Below are positions 27,614 through 36,294 of a stretch of DNA of 64,000 nucleotides, piece after piece. Every line of letters begins with the position of its first letter. Within the stretch, counting starts at the first letter, position 1. The notes beneath the pieces are model-generated. The model did no database searches. It was given only the letters and a program-made list of their open reading frames with translations, and was not told the DNA's origin. Source of the stretch: Cryobacterium sp. Y82 (GTDB lineage Bacteria > Actinomycetota > Actinomycetes > Actinomycetales > Microbacteriaceae); assembly GCF_002929495.1 (NCBI RefSeq), contig NZ_PJJJ01000037.1, positions 62,001 to 126,000 of the forward strand, given 5' to 3'. The translations under genes were made by a program, and so were the position numbers.

Positions 27614-28086
27614 CCGCAGCATTTGCGGTCACGCTCGCCGGGGTATCCGTTCTCATTCTGCTGGCGCGGCCGTTGCTGCCTCAGCTTCCCCTGGCCGGGC
27701 GCTCGGTCAGACTGTCGTGGGTGGACACTGTTCTGTTCCTTGGCGGCGTTGTCGGTCTGGCATTCCATTGCTTCGCCATGTTTTATCGATCTCTGTTCGA
27801 CGGGATCGGGCCGCTGGGCCCCCTGGTGGACATGGTCAATGAGATGAATGCTGCGAGCATCATCCTGTTCGTTGGCCCGGCGTTGCTGGTGCTGATCGGC
27901 TTGCGCCGGCACTATCGGGTGGCGCTGGCGGTGCTGGCGCTGACCCTGCTCTCGGTCGGGATCACCATGTATGCGGGGAGTCCGCTGAACGTGCATCTTG
28001 GCGCCATCTTTGTCGCTGTCGTCGCTCTCGCGGGCCATGTTGCGCTCTTCGTCATACCGCCGTGGCAACGGGCCGCGAAACCGTAG
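27610..28086 (+). CDS. Hypothetical four- to five-helix membrane protein
   Basis: A 158-residue hydrophobic protein starting at GTG 27610. Helices are visible at roughly 4-22, 40-60, 80-97, 105-122 and 130-150. There is no motif I recognise. The context gives little: a zinc-ribbon gene lies upstream on the same strand and a convergent exporter gene follows. Start choice is uncertain because a short frame ending in the same place has a better ribosome site. Confidence 0.6.
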   Translation: MTAAFAVTLAGVSVLILLARPLLPQLPLAGRSVRLSWVDTVLFLGGVVGLAFHCFAMFYRSLFDGIGPLGPLVDMVNEMNAASIILFVGPALLVLIGLRRHYRVALAVLALTLLSVGITMYAGSPLNVHLGAIFVAVVALAGHVALFVIPPWQRAAKP

Positions 28087-28113
28087 CGGGCGCGAGCACA
28101 CCGGGCTCCCGGG

Positions 28114-29151
28114 TCAGGACAGGTGCACGGCCCCCAGGGCGAGCGCTGCGATCAGTACCCACGACAGCAGCCCGACAGCGAGCGGCCGGCCACCCGTGCG
28201 CAGTAGCGTAATGAGGTTGACGGCCGTTCCGAGGGCAAAGAGTGCCATCGCCAGCAACCCGGTCTGAAGAACCTCGGCGGCATCCAGCACGGGCACGGGC
28301 AGGGGAATCAACGTGCGCACCAGCATTGCCACGATGAATCCAGCGACGAAAAGCGGAACGATGGGCGGGCGCTTCGCCACGCCCCTCCGAGTATCAGGGC
28401 TCGCCGCAGTAGCCATGAGGGCGGCATCCGCTTGTGCAATACCGCGCCCTGCTTGCAAGTGGCGTTCCACGACCGACGCAACCGCGACGATCGGGGCGAG
28501 CATGAGTACCCGAGTGAGTTTGACGACGAGGGCCACGGCGAGTGCGGATGATCCGGCGATTTGCGCGGTCGCCACGACCTGGCCGACATCGTGCACACCG
28601 GCCCCGACCCAGTGACCGAATTGTAGTGCGCTCAAGCCGAGCGGCTGCCACAGCAACGGCAACACGGCAATGGCGAGGGTTCCGCACAGGGTCACCAAGG
28701 CGATCGGAGTGGCCGTCTCTTCGTCTTTGGCCTTGACGACGCCGCTCATGGCGCCGATCGCCGAGGCGCCACAGATGCTGAATCCGGTGGCGATGAGCAG
28801 GGGTTGGTGCCCGGGCAGGTCGAACCAGCGGCCGAGGCCGAGAGTGCCGGCGAAGGTGAGCAGCACGATTGCGACGGTGGTGGCAATCGTCACCCAACCG
28901 AGCGCGGCAATGTCGACGAGGCTGAGTTTGAGACCGAGCAGCACGATGCCCAGCTGCATGAATGATTTGGCGGCGACGGACAGGCCGGGCGCGAGAGCGC
29001 CGGTGAGGCCCGGGCGCGCGGCGAGGATCTGGCCGACGACGATTCCGAGCACGACGGCGGTCGTGAGCAGGGGGATGCCCGGTATGGCGAGGTGCACGCC
29101 CCAGGCCGCGGTTGCGGCGAGGGCCGCGACGAGCATTCCCCGAAGCCACAT
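28114..29151 (-). CDS. YeiH-family putative sulfate exporter
   Basis: A 345-residue polytopic protein with about ten helices, matching the YeiH/Cons_hypoth698 family. Typical segments are GLKLSLVDIAALGW, SICGASAIGAMSGVVKAKDE and the later GAGVHDVGQVVATAQIAG. Members are annotated as putative sulfate exporters and some are induced by taurine or cysteate; the substrate is inferred. The gene appears monocistronic. A GGGCCC repeat cluster lies directly upstream (29190-29320). Confidence 0.87.
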   Translation of the reverse strand: MWLRGMLVAALAATAAWGVHLAIPGIPLLTTAVVLGIVVGQILAARPGLTGALAPGLSVAAKSFMQLGIVLLGLKLSLVDIAALGWVTIATTVAIVLLTFAGTLGLGRWFDLPGHQPLLIATGFSICGASAIGAMSGVVKAKDEETATPIALVTLCGTLAIAVLPLLWQPLGLSALQFGHWVGAGVHDVGQVVATAQIAGSSALAVALVVKLTRVLMLAPIVAVASVVERHLQAGRGIAQADAALMATAASPDTRRGVAKRPPIVPLFVAGFIVAMLVRTLIPLPVPVLDAAEVLQTGLLAMALFALGTAVNLITLLRTGGRPLAVGLLSWVLIAALALGAVHLS

Positions 29152-29189
29152 TGGTACGAGTCTAGGCGGCGCGGGCCCCGAACCTTGAT

Positions 29190-29320
29190 CGGCATCCGGG
29201 AATGCTCGGGCCCATGTTGTGATCGCGGGCCCAGCTTCTAAGCTGGGCCCGCGTTCATAAGGTGGGCCCGGTGCTGAACGCCCCGTTTACAAAGTGGGCC
29301 CGCGATCCGGGCCAGAGAAC
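29190..29320. repeat. GGGCCC palindromic repeat cluster, locus 1
   Basis: A 30-base perfect hairpin lies at 29224-29253 (CGCGGGCCCAGCTT, loop CT, then the reverse complement). It is followed by GTTCATAAGGTGGGCCC (29254-29270) and GTTTACAAAGTGGGCCC (29285-29301). Related elements occur at 33613-33674 and 46285-46350. The region separates the yeiH start from the end of the sugar dehydrogenase gene. Confidence 0.8.
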
Positions 29321-29341
29321 GCCCCGCACCGAGACTTCAGG

Positions 29342-30652
29342 CTACGGACGACCGAGGCCGTGGTAGGTCCAGCCGGCGGCACGCCAGGCTGCGGGGTCGA
29401 GAGCGTTGCGGCCGTCGATCACCGTCTTCGTTTTCACGAGCGCACCGGCCCACACTGGGTCGAGATGCCTAAACTCGGGCCACTCGGTGACGAGCACGAC
29501 GGCATCCGCTCCCCGCAGGGTGTCTTCGAGCGATACTGCGTACTGGAGCTGCGGATGCCGCGCCCGTGAGTTCTCGATGGCCTGCGGGTCAGTCGCCACG
29601 ACGTCGGCCCCCAGTCCGCGCAACTGCACGGCTACGTCGAGCGCCGGCGAATCACGCACGTCGTCGGAGTGCGGCTTGAAACTCAGGCCGAGCACCGCGA
29701 CCTTGGTGTTGTAGACGGAGCCGTCGAGCGCCCCGACGGTGAGATCGACCACACGCTGGCGGCGACGCAGGTTGATCTTGTCGACCTCCTTGAGGAAGGC
29801 CACGGACTCACCGCGTCCCAACTCTTCGGCGCGTGCGGTGAAGGCGCGAATATCTTTTGGCAGGCAGCCGCCGCCGAAACCAACGCCGGCGCCCAAAAAG
29901 CGACGACCGATGCGGCCGTCGTAGCCGATGGCATCCGCCAGCTGTGTCACATCGGCGCCGGTGACCTCGGCGATCTCGGCCATGGCGTTGATGAAGCTAA
30001 TTTTGGTTGCGAGAAACGCATTTGCGGCGACCTTGACGAGCTCGGCGGTAGCATAGTCGGTTACGACGAGGGGGGTGTCGGCGGCGAGCGCCGTGGCGTA
30101 GATCTCGTTGAGCAGCTTCACGGCATGCTCGCCGGGCGCGCCCGCGGCGACCCCATAGACGAGACGGTCCGGGCTGATGGTGTCCTGCACGGCGAATCCC
30201 TCGCGCAGAAATTCCGGGTTCCAGGCCAGCGAGGCCCCACTGCCAGCTTCGATGAGCTCGGCCAGGCGCGCGGCGGTTCCCACCGGCACCGTGCTCTTGC
30301 CCACGACCAGGTCGCCGTCGGACAGATGCGGAATGAGCGATTCGATCGAGGCGTCCACGTACCGCAGGTCAGCACTATAGCTGCCGGGCTTCTGCGGTGT
30401 TCCGACGGCAATGAAGTGCACCTGCGAGCCGGCGGCATCGGCTATGTCGGTGCTGAAACGCAGCCGTCCACTGTTCATGGCCGAGGTCAGAACCTCGGGT
30501 AGTCCGGGTTCGAAAAAGGGGGGCTTGCCGACGGCCAGCTGGGCGATCTTGGCGGCGTCGACATCGATGCCGACGACGTCGTGCCCCAGCTCGGCCATCG
30601 CCGATGCGTGCACGGCACCCAGGTAGCCGCATCCAATGACGGAAATTCTCAT
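29342..30652 (-). CDS. UDP-glucose/GDP-mannose 6-dehydrogenase family protein
   Basis: The ATG at 30652 (GAGAGGA upstream) gives 436 residues. The N-terminal Rossmann motif is VIGCGYLGAVHA, the central part has WNPEFLREGFAV, and the catalytic Cys sits in GFGGGCLPKD near 261. The C-terminal domain has GLSFKPHSDDVRDSPAL. The enzyme oxidises a nucleotide sugar (most likely UDP-glucose) to the uronic acid with two NAD+. UDP-glucuronate would feed the surface polysaccharide and could carry part of its charge. The extra 17 codons to 30703 do not match the family. Confidence 0.9.
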   Translation of the reverse strand: MRISVIGCGYLGAVHASAMAELGHDVVGIDVDAAKIAQLAVGKPPFFEPGLPEVLTSAMNSGRLRFSTDIADAAGSQVHFIAVGTPQKPGSYSADLRYVDASIESLIPHLSDGDLVVGKSTVPVGTAARLAELIEAGSGASLAWNPEFLREGFAVQDTISPDRLVYGVAAGAPGEHAVKLLNEIYATALAADTPLVVTDYATAELVKVAANAFLATKISFINAMAEIAEVTGADVTQLADAIGYDGRIGRRFLGAGVGFGGGCLPKDIRAFTARAEELGRGESVAFLKEVDKINLRRRQRVVDLTVGALDGSVYNTKVAVLGLSFKPHSDDVRDSPALDVAVQLRGLGADVVATDPQAIENSRARHPQLQYAVSLEDTLRGADAVVLVTEWPEFRHLDPVWAGALVKTKTVIDGRNALDPAAWRAAGWTYHGLGRP

Positions 30653-30824
30653 GTATTCCTCTCGGTCATCCCAGAGCATACTGGGCGCGGCACGTCGGCC
30701 CAATTCGGGGGTATCACCGAACGGATGCCGCAGCCCGGCCCGACAAGGTCAGCGCGCCGCCTGCGGGTCAGCGCGCCAGTCAGAGGTGGCGCCCCACCCG
30801 TAGCGGGCGCGGCGAAGCGCGCGA

Positions 30825-31712
30825 CTACGCCGTGCGTGCCAGCAGGTACGCGTTCAAGGCATCCGTCAGTGCCTGGTCGGCGGAAAACGCCTCACCGTCG
30901 AGGGCGACGACGGACACGGCCAGGCGCACGCTGGAGACGAGCCAGGCGGCATCCGCTTGGCGAAGTTCCTCGACCGTGACGTCGCGGTAGTCGACGGAAG
31001 CGCCCTGCGCGCGCAGGTAGTCGAACATGCTCTGCTGCGTGGTGCCGTGCAAAATAGCGCCGCTCGGCGCGGGCGTGACGTACTCGCCGCCTATGCGCAG
31101 CACGACGCTCGAGGTCGGGCCTTCCATGACGAAGCCGTCGGTGGTGAGAAAGATTGTGTCGTCGGCGCCGCGACGGTGCGCTTCGCGAATAGCCGCCATA
31201 TTTACCGCGTAGCTCAACGTTTTCGCGCCCATCAGCAGCCAGGGGGCTCGCTCGGCGACGCCCCGCGGGTAGCCGCGGTCGAGGGTGATCACGCGCACGC
31301 CATTCGCCCGCACGACGCTGAAGTCCGCCGCGGCGGCGGCGTGCAGCCAGGCGGTCGGTGCCGGACCGTGCTCGACGCCACGGCTGAGCACGAACTTGAG
31401 CGCGATTTCACCCCGCTGCGGAACGCGCGAGACCGCGTACGCGATCGCAGCGCGCCACTGGTCGGCGTTCGGCACCGGCAGCTCGCAGATGCGCGCGGAA
31501 TTGCGCAACCGGCTGATGTGCGGCTCAACCTCCTGCGGGTGGCCGTTGACGACGGCGAGGGTCTCGAAGACTCCATCGCCGCGCTGGGTGCTCAGCTCGC
31601 CTACGCGCAGTGCCGGGGCGGTCGAATCCATCTCACGGAACGTATCGGCGAAATCCTGCTGCAGCGAGTCAGCGGGCACAGGGTCAATCAACAGAGTGAA
31701 GGGCAGTCTCAT
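30825..31712 (-). CDS. pabC: Aminotransferase class IV, probable 4-amino-4-deoxychorismate lyase
   Basis: A 295-residue PLP enzyme of fold type IV. QRGDGVFETLAV near residue 43, the Lys-containing GAKTLSYAVNM near 163 and MEGPTSSVVLRIGGEYVTP match aminodeoxychorismate lyase and branched-chain aminotransferases. The length and lack of longer loops favour PabC, which makes p-aminobenzoate and pyruvate for folate synthesis. D-amino-acid transaminase cannot be excluded. No folate gene is adjacent, though glyA-folD lies in the same window. Confidence 0.78.
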   Translation of the reverse strand: MRLPFTLLIDPVPADSLQQDFADTFREMDSTAPALRVGELSTQRGDGVFETLAVVNGHPQEVEPHISRLRNSARICELPVPNADQWRAAIAYAVSRVPQRGEIALKFVLSRGVEHGPAPTAWLHAAAAADFSVVRANGVRVITLDRGYPRGVAERAPWLLMGAKTLSYAVNMAAIREAHRRGADDTIFLTTDGFVMEGPTSSVVLRIGGEYVTPAPSGAILHGTTQQSMFDYLRAQGASVDYRDVTVEELRQADAAWLVSSVRLAVSVVALDGEAFSADQALTDALNAYLLARTA

Positions 31713-31759
31713 GCCCCGAGCCTAGTTGGGCATCTGCTCCGGGCGCACACAAACGGATG

Positions 31760-31789
31760 CGGCCGCACCCGCCGAAACGGGTGCGGCCG
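31760..31789 (-). terminator. Hairpin after rskA
   Basis: Two perfect 12-base arms (CGGCCGCACCCG and its reverse complement) flank a six-base loop, five bases beyond the rskA stop. There is no T run, so it may work with Rho or as an RNA stabiliser. Confidence 0.55.
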
Positions 31790-31794
31790 GCACA

Positions 31795-32718
31795 TCAACT
31801 TTGGAACGCGACGATCGGGTTGGTCGTTGGCTGGTCGGATCCGCCGCTGGGCTCAACGGTTATGCCGACCTGGTCGCCGGCATGCATCGTGCCGTCGAGT
31901 ACCCGCCAGGCTGTGCTGTCGCCGCTTGAGTCGAAGGTGCCAGCCGGAGCGGCGCCCTCACCATTGATGTACCAAAGTTGGTAGTCCTGATCGCTTGGCA
32001 GCGCCGGCAAATTATCGACGAGCACCGCGGAGATTCCAAGCTTGTTCGACCAGACCAGGGTGGCTTCCTGGCCGTCGGCGGTTGTCGTGGCGGCACGCTG
32101 AGAATCGTCGGCCGCGTTGATCTGCGCGAGCCCGGAGGCCTGCTGGGACTCGAACTGGTTGGTGTTGAGCGTTTGGCCGAGCACGGTTCCGCCGACGAAC
32201 AGCGCAACAGCAGCAGCGGCGGCCAGCATGATTTGCGCCGGACGCTTGAACCACCGCACCTGGGCACGTTCGGTTGCCGTCGCCGAGCCGTGCGGACTGC
32301 TGGCTGCACCGTTGCTCGAGCGGATGTCCGTGACGGCCGACGGCGCGTCGGTAGACACGCCCCCGGCGGTCACCGGCGGTGTACCGGGCAAGCCGGGTGT
32401 GCTCGGAGCTGGGGTCGGCGCAACAGCGGAGGCCGCGGCCTCCGCCGGGTCGGGGCCAGCGGCGCGCGGCAGGGGCGGAAGCTGTGGGGTCGACGCGAGC
32501 AGGGACATGAGCTTGGCCTTGACCGCGGCTGAGGGCTGCACAGGGGCCACGGCGAGGCCGAGGGCCACGGCGGTGTCGCTCAACTCGGCAGCCTCGATGC
32601 GCGCCCACTCGGATTCAGCGAGATGTGCTTCGAAGGTAGCCGTGTCGTCGGCGTCGAGGGCGTGCAGGGCGTAAGCGCCGGAAAGATCTGCGGGGTACTG
32701 CTCGTTACGGCTGCTCAT
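31795..32718 (-). CDS. rskA: Anti-sigma-K factor RskA family
   Basis: A 307-residue protein. The cytosolic part starts with SGAYALHALDADDTATFEAHL, the anti-sigma helical domain. A Pro/Ala-rich linker leads to one transmembrane helix (near residue 165) and the outer RskA domain, with GISAVLVDNLPALPSDQDYQLWYI and a C-terminal TVEPSGGSDQPT. It holds its sigma factor inactive until cut by site-2-type proteases in response to redox or envelope signals. Its ATG overlaps the sigK stop. Confidence 0.9.
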   Translation of the reverse strand: MSSRNEQYPADLSGAYALHALDADDTATFEAHLAESEWARIEAAELSDTAVALGLAVAPVQPSAAVKAKLMSLLASTPQLPPLPRAAGPDPAEAAASAVAPTPAPSTPGLPGTPPVTAGGVSTDAPSAVTDIRSSNGAASSPHGSATATERAQVRWFKRPAQIMLAAAAAVALFVGGTVLGQTLNTNQFESQQASGLAQINAADDSQRAATTTADGQEATLVWSNKLGISAVLVDNLPALPSDQDYQLWYINGEGAAPAGTFDSSGDSTAWRVLDGTMHAGDQVGITVEPSGGSDQPTTNPIVAFQS

Positions 32719-33311
32719 GATGCCACGCCCAATTCGTCGCGAAGGCGGATCAGCCCGTCGCGGAGTCGCGTCTTCACGGTGCCCAACGGGATGTGGAGCA
32801 TGTCGGCGACCTCGCTGTGACTGAACCCGCCGTAATACGCGAGGCTCACAGCCTGACGCTGCAGCTGAGTCAATCGAGTCATCGCCTTCTCCACCCTTTC
32901 ATGTTCGATTCGTACTTCAACGGTTTCGGCCACGTGATCGTAGGCAACGGCCAGGTCACGGATCCCGATTTTGGTATCGCGGTCCCGTCCGGCCTGCGAC
33001 GACCGAATTCGGTCGACGGCCCGCCGGTGTGCCATGGTGAGAATCCAGGTGCTTGCACCACCACGCGTTGGTTCGTATCGCGACGCCGACTGCCAGATCT
33101 CCAGAAAAATCTCCTGGGTCACTTCTTCCGACTGCGCGTGGTCGACAAGCAGACGCTTGACCAGGCCAAGCACCCGCGGGGCGATCTGGTCATATAGTTC
33201 TCCGAAGGCCGATTGGTCGCCGTGGGCTACTCGAGCAAGCAGCTCCTCCTTGGTGGCAGGGGCTGCCGGCGCGAGGTCTCCGGCGGAATCAACAGTCATG
33301 AGACCTAGCAT
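32715..33311 (-). CDS. sigK: ECF RNA polymerase sigma factor SigK
   Basis: A 198-residue group 4 sigma factor. Region 2 includes LVDHAQSEEVTQEIFLEIW and YEPTRGGASTWILTMAHRRA. Region 4 includes LTQLQRQAVSLAYYGGFSHS and HIPLGTVKTRLRDGLIRL. Overlap with rskA by four bases and the RskA type of its partner identify it as SigK-like. ATGs at 33311 and 33299 are both possible. Targets cannot be read here; in mycobacteria SigK controls secreted antigens. Confidence 0.9.
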   Translation of the reverse strand: MLGLMTVDSAGDLAPAAPATKEELLARVAHGDQSAFGELYDQIAPRVLGLVKRLLVDHAQSEEVTQEIFLEIWQSASRYEPTRGGASTWILTMAHRRAVDRIRSSQAGRDRDTKIGIRDLAVAYDHVAETVEVRIEHERVEKAMTRLTQLQRQAVSLAYYGGFSHSEVADMLHIPLGTVKTRLRDGLIRLRDELGVAS

Positions 33312-33687
33312 GTCAGGTCTCGTCCCGTTCCATGACTAGGGTTCGGTGCGAAGTACCCATTGGATTGGTCGCTACGAGAATTAGCCCGCAAGAAAACCGG
33401 ATGCCCGCGGCCAGATTCGCGTCGCCGCGGCCGGAATGCAGAAGGTCGGGCCGCAGAGCACCTCTCGGCGCGAGGCCGCTCGAAGCGGCGAATAATGGAA
33501 CCCGGGATTACTGCGACCCGACCAAGTTCCAGTGTATTCGAACGGGGCGGTCGGCGTCGAATGTTCGCCCCTGGCGCACAGGGAATATGCGATTGCCGTG
33601 GCATCGCCCGACCGGACCCACCTTATGAAACTGGGCCCGGTTTATAAACTGGGCCAGGTTCCGGGCCTGGGCCCGAGCCGTGCGGGA
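33312..33687. other. Gene-free stretch upstream of sigK with repeat locus 2
   Basis: These 376 bases hold no convincing gene. They should contain the sigK promoter near the left end, which I cannot pinpoint. The right end carries the GGGCCC repeat cluster at 33613-33674. Confidence 0.5.
33613..33674. repeat. GGGCCC palindromic repeat cluster, locus 2
   Basis: GGACCCACCTTATGAAAC is followed by GGGCCCGGTTTATAAACTGG and then CCGGGCCTGGGCCC. The order is the same as in locus 3 (46285-46350) and reversed relative to locus 1. This copy is less perfect, with several mismatched or wobble pairs in the stem. Confidence 0.75.
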
Positions 33688-34317
33688 CTATTCGAGGGAG
33701 TCGCGGCGCCAGAGACGCGCACAGGCCGCGAACTCGGCGGCGGTCGTCGAGAAGCGCAACGCACGCGTGGTCAGCTCCGAAGACCGATGCGGCTCGGTCA
33801 GCTCGAGATCGTCGGCGATGCTCGTGGCCCCGACCGCCGTGACCCGGCAATAGGCGGCGCCGCGGTCCAGCGCCACCGCGAAGTCTCCAGTGAACAGTCC
33901 GCGGAGAATCTCGTCCGCCAGAGTCATGATCTCGGCTGGACCGGTGGGCACGGCAGCGCCGGCAACCAGCGGATCGATCGTTGCGGCAGCATCCGTTCCG
34001 CGTTGGTAGAGGTAGGCGCAACCTTCGGGGTCCTGCCGAATCAGCATGCGGATGAGGTAGATGCGCCAGAGAGCGCCCGGCAGGCTGCGCGGTGTGGCCC
34101 GAGACCACAGTTCGGCGACAGCGTCAAGGCCGTTTTCGTCGGTGTAGGCGACGAGGCGCTCGACCGTCTCGGGGTCGGGGTCTTTGCGCACGCGGTTCAG
34201 CAGGGCCTGCGCTGTCTCGTGGGCGACCCGGCTGATAGCGGCGGGATCGTCGCCACCCTGAAATGCCTCGAATTTGTTCGCAGAGAACAGGGTGGGCTTG
34301 TGGAAGTTGTCTGCCAT
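33688..34317 (-). CDS. Conserved actinobacterial protein of unknown function
   Basis: The ATG at 34317 has GAGGAG upstream (GAGGAGAACCGCC) and gives 209 residues. It is soluble and mainly helical, with FHKPTLFSANKFEAFQGGDD at the N-terminus and VERLVAYTDENGLDAVAELW in the middle. I recall close relatives in Microbacteriaceae and Micrococcaceae mislabelled as an RNA polymerase beta subunit, but nothing in it resembles RpoB. No catalytic motif is visible. It lies alone upstream of tRNA-Lys on the opposite strand. Confidence 0.68.
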   Translation of the reverse strand: MADNFHKPTLFSANKFEAFQGGDDPAAISRVAHETAQALLNRVRKDPDPETVERLVAYTDENGLDAVAELWSRATPRSLPGALWRIYLIRMLIRQDPEGCAYLYQRGTDAAATIDPLVAGAAVPTGPAEIMTLADEILRGLFTGDFAVALDRGAAYCRVTAVGATSIADDLELTEPHRSSELTTRALRFSTTAAEFAACARLWRRDSLE

Positions 34318-34418
34318 GGCGGTTCTCCTCGTTTCACTGTGCGCTCGGGTGGCGTTTTTCTCGTCGTCCACGCTATCGAGAAAAGCTGAGCGTGAATCCA
34401 CGGTAGATTAGAACCTAC

Positions 34419-34491
34419 GGGCCTCTAGCTCAGTTGGTAGAGCAAAGGACTTTTAATCCTTGGGTCGTCGGTTCGAGCCCGACGGGGCCCA
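34419..34491 (+). tRNA. tRNA-Lys (anticodon TTT)
   Basis: A full cloverleaf of 73 bases can be folded. The acceptor is GGGCCTC with GGGGCCC (one wobble), the anticodon arm is AAGGA-CTTTTAA-TCCTT with anticodon TTT, and the T arm is GTCGG-TTCGAGC-CCGAC. The discriminator is A and CCA is not encoded. Confidence 0.96.
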
Positions 34492-34510
34492 CATTACCCG
34501 CGCACGTGAC

Positions 34511-34559
34511 GCGAGACAGGCGCACTGAATCTCCACAAGATTCAGTGCGCCTGTCTCGC
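34511..34559. terminator. 22-base-pair perfect hairpin between tRNA-Lys and the convergent marR gene
   Basis: Arms 34511-34532 and 34538-34559 (GCGAGACAGGCGCACTGAAT plus CT, and its exact complement) flank the loop CCACA. It begins 20 bases after the tRNA and touches the marR stop codon. It could end transcription from both sides. There is no clear T run. Confidence 0.7.
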
Positions 34560-35065
34560 TAGCGAGGCCGGACGTGCTGCGATTGCAGGTCAAGATTCGC
34601 ACCTGCGTCCAATGCGCGCGCGGCGAAGTCGGCGGCTTCAAGCAAGTCCGTTGCGGCATCTGGTCCGAGTCTCTGCTGGAGCGTTTGCTCCCAGGCGACG
34701 ACGATCTGACGAATGCGCGCAAGTTTGTGACGGCCCCGGTCGGACACATGCACTGTGATTCGTCTGCGGTCGGCAACGGTCGGCAATCGAAAGGCGCAAG
34801 CCGTGTCCTCCAGCGCATCCACGATTCGGCTCAGGCTCGCGTTCGCCATACCCGATGCCTCGGCCAGCTCTCCCATCGTCGGCGAGTCAAGCCTCTCCAA
34901 AGTCTCTAAAATTCGCCACTGATCGGGCGTTGCGCTTTCTTCCGAAAGCGCAACTGTCAACCCGAGCGCGAGACGCCGTTCGAGGTTGGACAGCGTCCAG
35001 ACCAACTCCGCAAGTGGAGCCGCGAATTCCGGTCCCGGCCGTGCGCTGGGCGAGTCCTCGGCCAT
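34559..35065 (-). CDS. MarR family transcriptional regulator
   Basis: A 168-residue protein starting at ATG 35065; in-frame codons further upstream overlap the divergent gene. The winged helix spans about residues 30-110: TPDQWRILETLERLDSPTMGEL, the recognition helix MANASLSRIVDALEDT, and the wing with VADRRRITVHVSDRG (DRR is a MarR hallmark). It is divergent from the amide-use cluster with 61 bases between, so it probably represses or controls that cluster and itself in response to a small ligand. Confidence 0.85.
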   Translation of the reverse strand: MAEDSPSARPGPEFAAPLAELVWTLSNLERRLALGLTVALSEESATPDQWRILETLERLDSPTMGELAEASGMANASLSRIVDALEDTACAFRLPTVADRRRITVHVSDRGRHKLARIRQIVVAWEQTLQQRLGPDAATDLLEAADFAARALDAGANLDLQSQHVRPR

Positions 35066-35126
35066 TCCACTCCTTGGCAAGTACGTGCGATGAGACCTGG
35101 TATTTCTCAGGCATAATAATTGTCCT
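35066..35126. promoter_or_regulatory. Divergent promoter region, marR / amide-use cluster
   Basis: The 61 bases hold an interrupted inverted repeat, TGAGA-N9-TCTCA, with a nested CCTG-N8-CAGG, a fitting site for a MarR dimer. A CATAAT -10-like box lies about ten bases before the ATG at 35127, where no Shine-Dalgarno is seen, so that gene's mRNA may be leaderless. Confidence 0.45.
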
Positions 35127-36236
35127 ATGACGTCACCGGTCAGCATATTACTCCCGAGCGAAGTTCTGCTGAGCGGCCCCGATCCGCACGTGCTTCGACT
35201 GGGACTTCTTGCACCGCTGTCGGGCTTGCTGGGCGTGGCTGGCCCGGCGATCATCAACTGCGCAATCCTGGCCGGAGAAGAAATCTGTCTGGCCACCGAG
35301 ACAGTCATGGAACTCGTCCTGATCGATGCGGGCGGAATGCCCGACGCCGTCGCGCGCGAAGTCGACCTCCTGGTCGGAGCGGGGTTGGTCAATGGCCTGG
35401 TCGGAACCCACACATCTAATATTCGAGTAGCCGTGGAGGCGCGGGTGGCCGACCGAGTGCCCTACGTTTTCACTCCGCCGCACGAATTCAGTCGGGCCCG
35501 CGCAGGGAGCGTTTTTCTCGGCAGCGACCCCAAAGAACATCTGCGCCAGCCGATTGCCTGGTTGGCCCGGAACCGACGGATAACGCGATGGGCGCTCATT
35601 GGTAGTGACTATGTTTGGCCGCGCCAAGTACACCGAGCGGCGACTTCGGTGCTGCGGGAGCTCGGGCAACCCATCGTGTTGGACCGACTCGTGCCGATGG
35701 GCCACGTCGATGCCGCCGAACTCGTAGCGGCAACCCGACGCGCAGGCGCCGACGCGATCCTGGTCTCGCTGGTCGGGCGCGACGGCATCGAGTTTCATCG
35801 CGGAGTCACCGAACTGGATGCCGGCCAGTCTTTCGTCAGGCTGTGCACCGCCCTCGACGAAAATTGTCTAATCGCCGTCGGCGGCGACTCCAGTGGTGAA
35901 CTGTATTCCGCCATGCCCACTTTCTTGCAGCAAGGTGATGATCGACACCTTCGGCTGCTGGAATCCTACGTCGCACGCTTTGGGCTCACGGCACCCCTTC
36001 CAGGGGCCTACGCCGAGGGATGTTACGACGGCGTGCACGTGTTGGCGGCCCTCTGTAGGAGCGGCTTGCTCGCAGTGACCTCCGCTGCCAACGCGGCCGA
36101 ACAGTTATTTGCCGCAAGCTCGGGCGGTGCCGCGGGTGGGTCAGAGCTCGGATACGACCTCACGCGACGACCGATGCGCTTAGCGCGTGCGAATGACACT
36201 GATTTGGAGATTGTCGGGATGTCCAGCAGGGTGTAG
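35127..36236 (+). CDS. AmiC/UrtA-like amide- or urea-binding protein without a signal peptide
   Basis: A 369-residue periplasmic-binding-fold protein (Peripla_BP_5/6 type), with VLRLGLLAPLSGLLGVAGPA at the N-terminus, NGLVGTHTSNIRVAVEA and FTPPHEFSR in the first lobe and YAEGCYDGVHVLAALCR near the C-terminus. Transport-type members are lipoproteins, but this one starts with a short polar peptide and has no signal or Cys box. That points to a cytoplasmic sensor like Pseudomonas AmiC, which senses short-chain amides. The acetamidase and permease downstream support the idea. No AmiR-like antiterminator is seen; the MarR regulator may take that place. Confidence 0.75.
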   Translation: MTSPVSILLPSEVLLSGPDPHVLRLGLLAPLSGLLGVAGPAIINCAILAGEEICLATETVMELVLIDAGGMPDAVAREVDLLVGAGLVNGLVGTHTSNIRVAVEARVADRVPYVFTPPHEFSRARAGSVFLGSDPKEHLRQPIAWLARNRRITRWALIGSDYVWPRQVHRAATSVLRELGQPIVLDRLVPMGHVDAAELVAATRRAGADAILVSLVGRDGIEFHRGVTELDAGQSFVRLCTALDENCLIAVGGDSSGELYSAMPTFLQQGDDRHLRLLESYVARFGLTAPLPGAYAEGCYDGVHVLAALCRSGLLAVTSAANAAEQLFAASSGGAAGGSELGYDLTRRPMRLARANDTDLEIVGMSSRV

Positions 36237-36247
36237 CCTGATAAACA

Positions 36248-36261
36248 TTTCCACTTGGAAA
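36248..36261. promoter_or_regulatory. Short inverted repeat before the permease gene
   Basis: TTTCC-ACTT-GGAAA lies 34 bases before the permease start in an A/T-rich patch. It may be an operator or a small RNA hairpin in the leader. Confidence 0.3.
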
Positions 36262-36294
36262 CAATAACGTCTGTCGACGACGATTGGACCACGC

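Noticed and set aside
33688-34317. RNA polymerase beta subunit
   Set aside because: Relatives are sometimes labelled so, but the 209-residue protein has none of the RpoB motifs.
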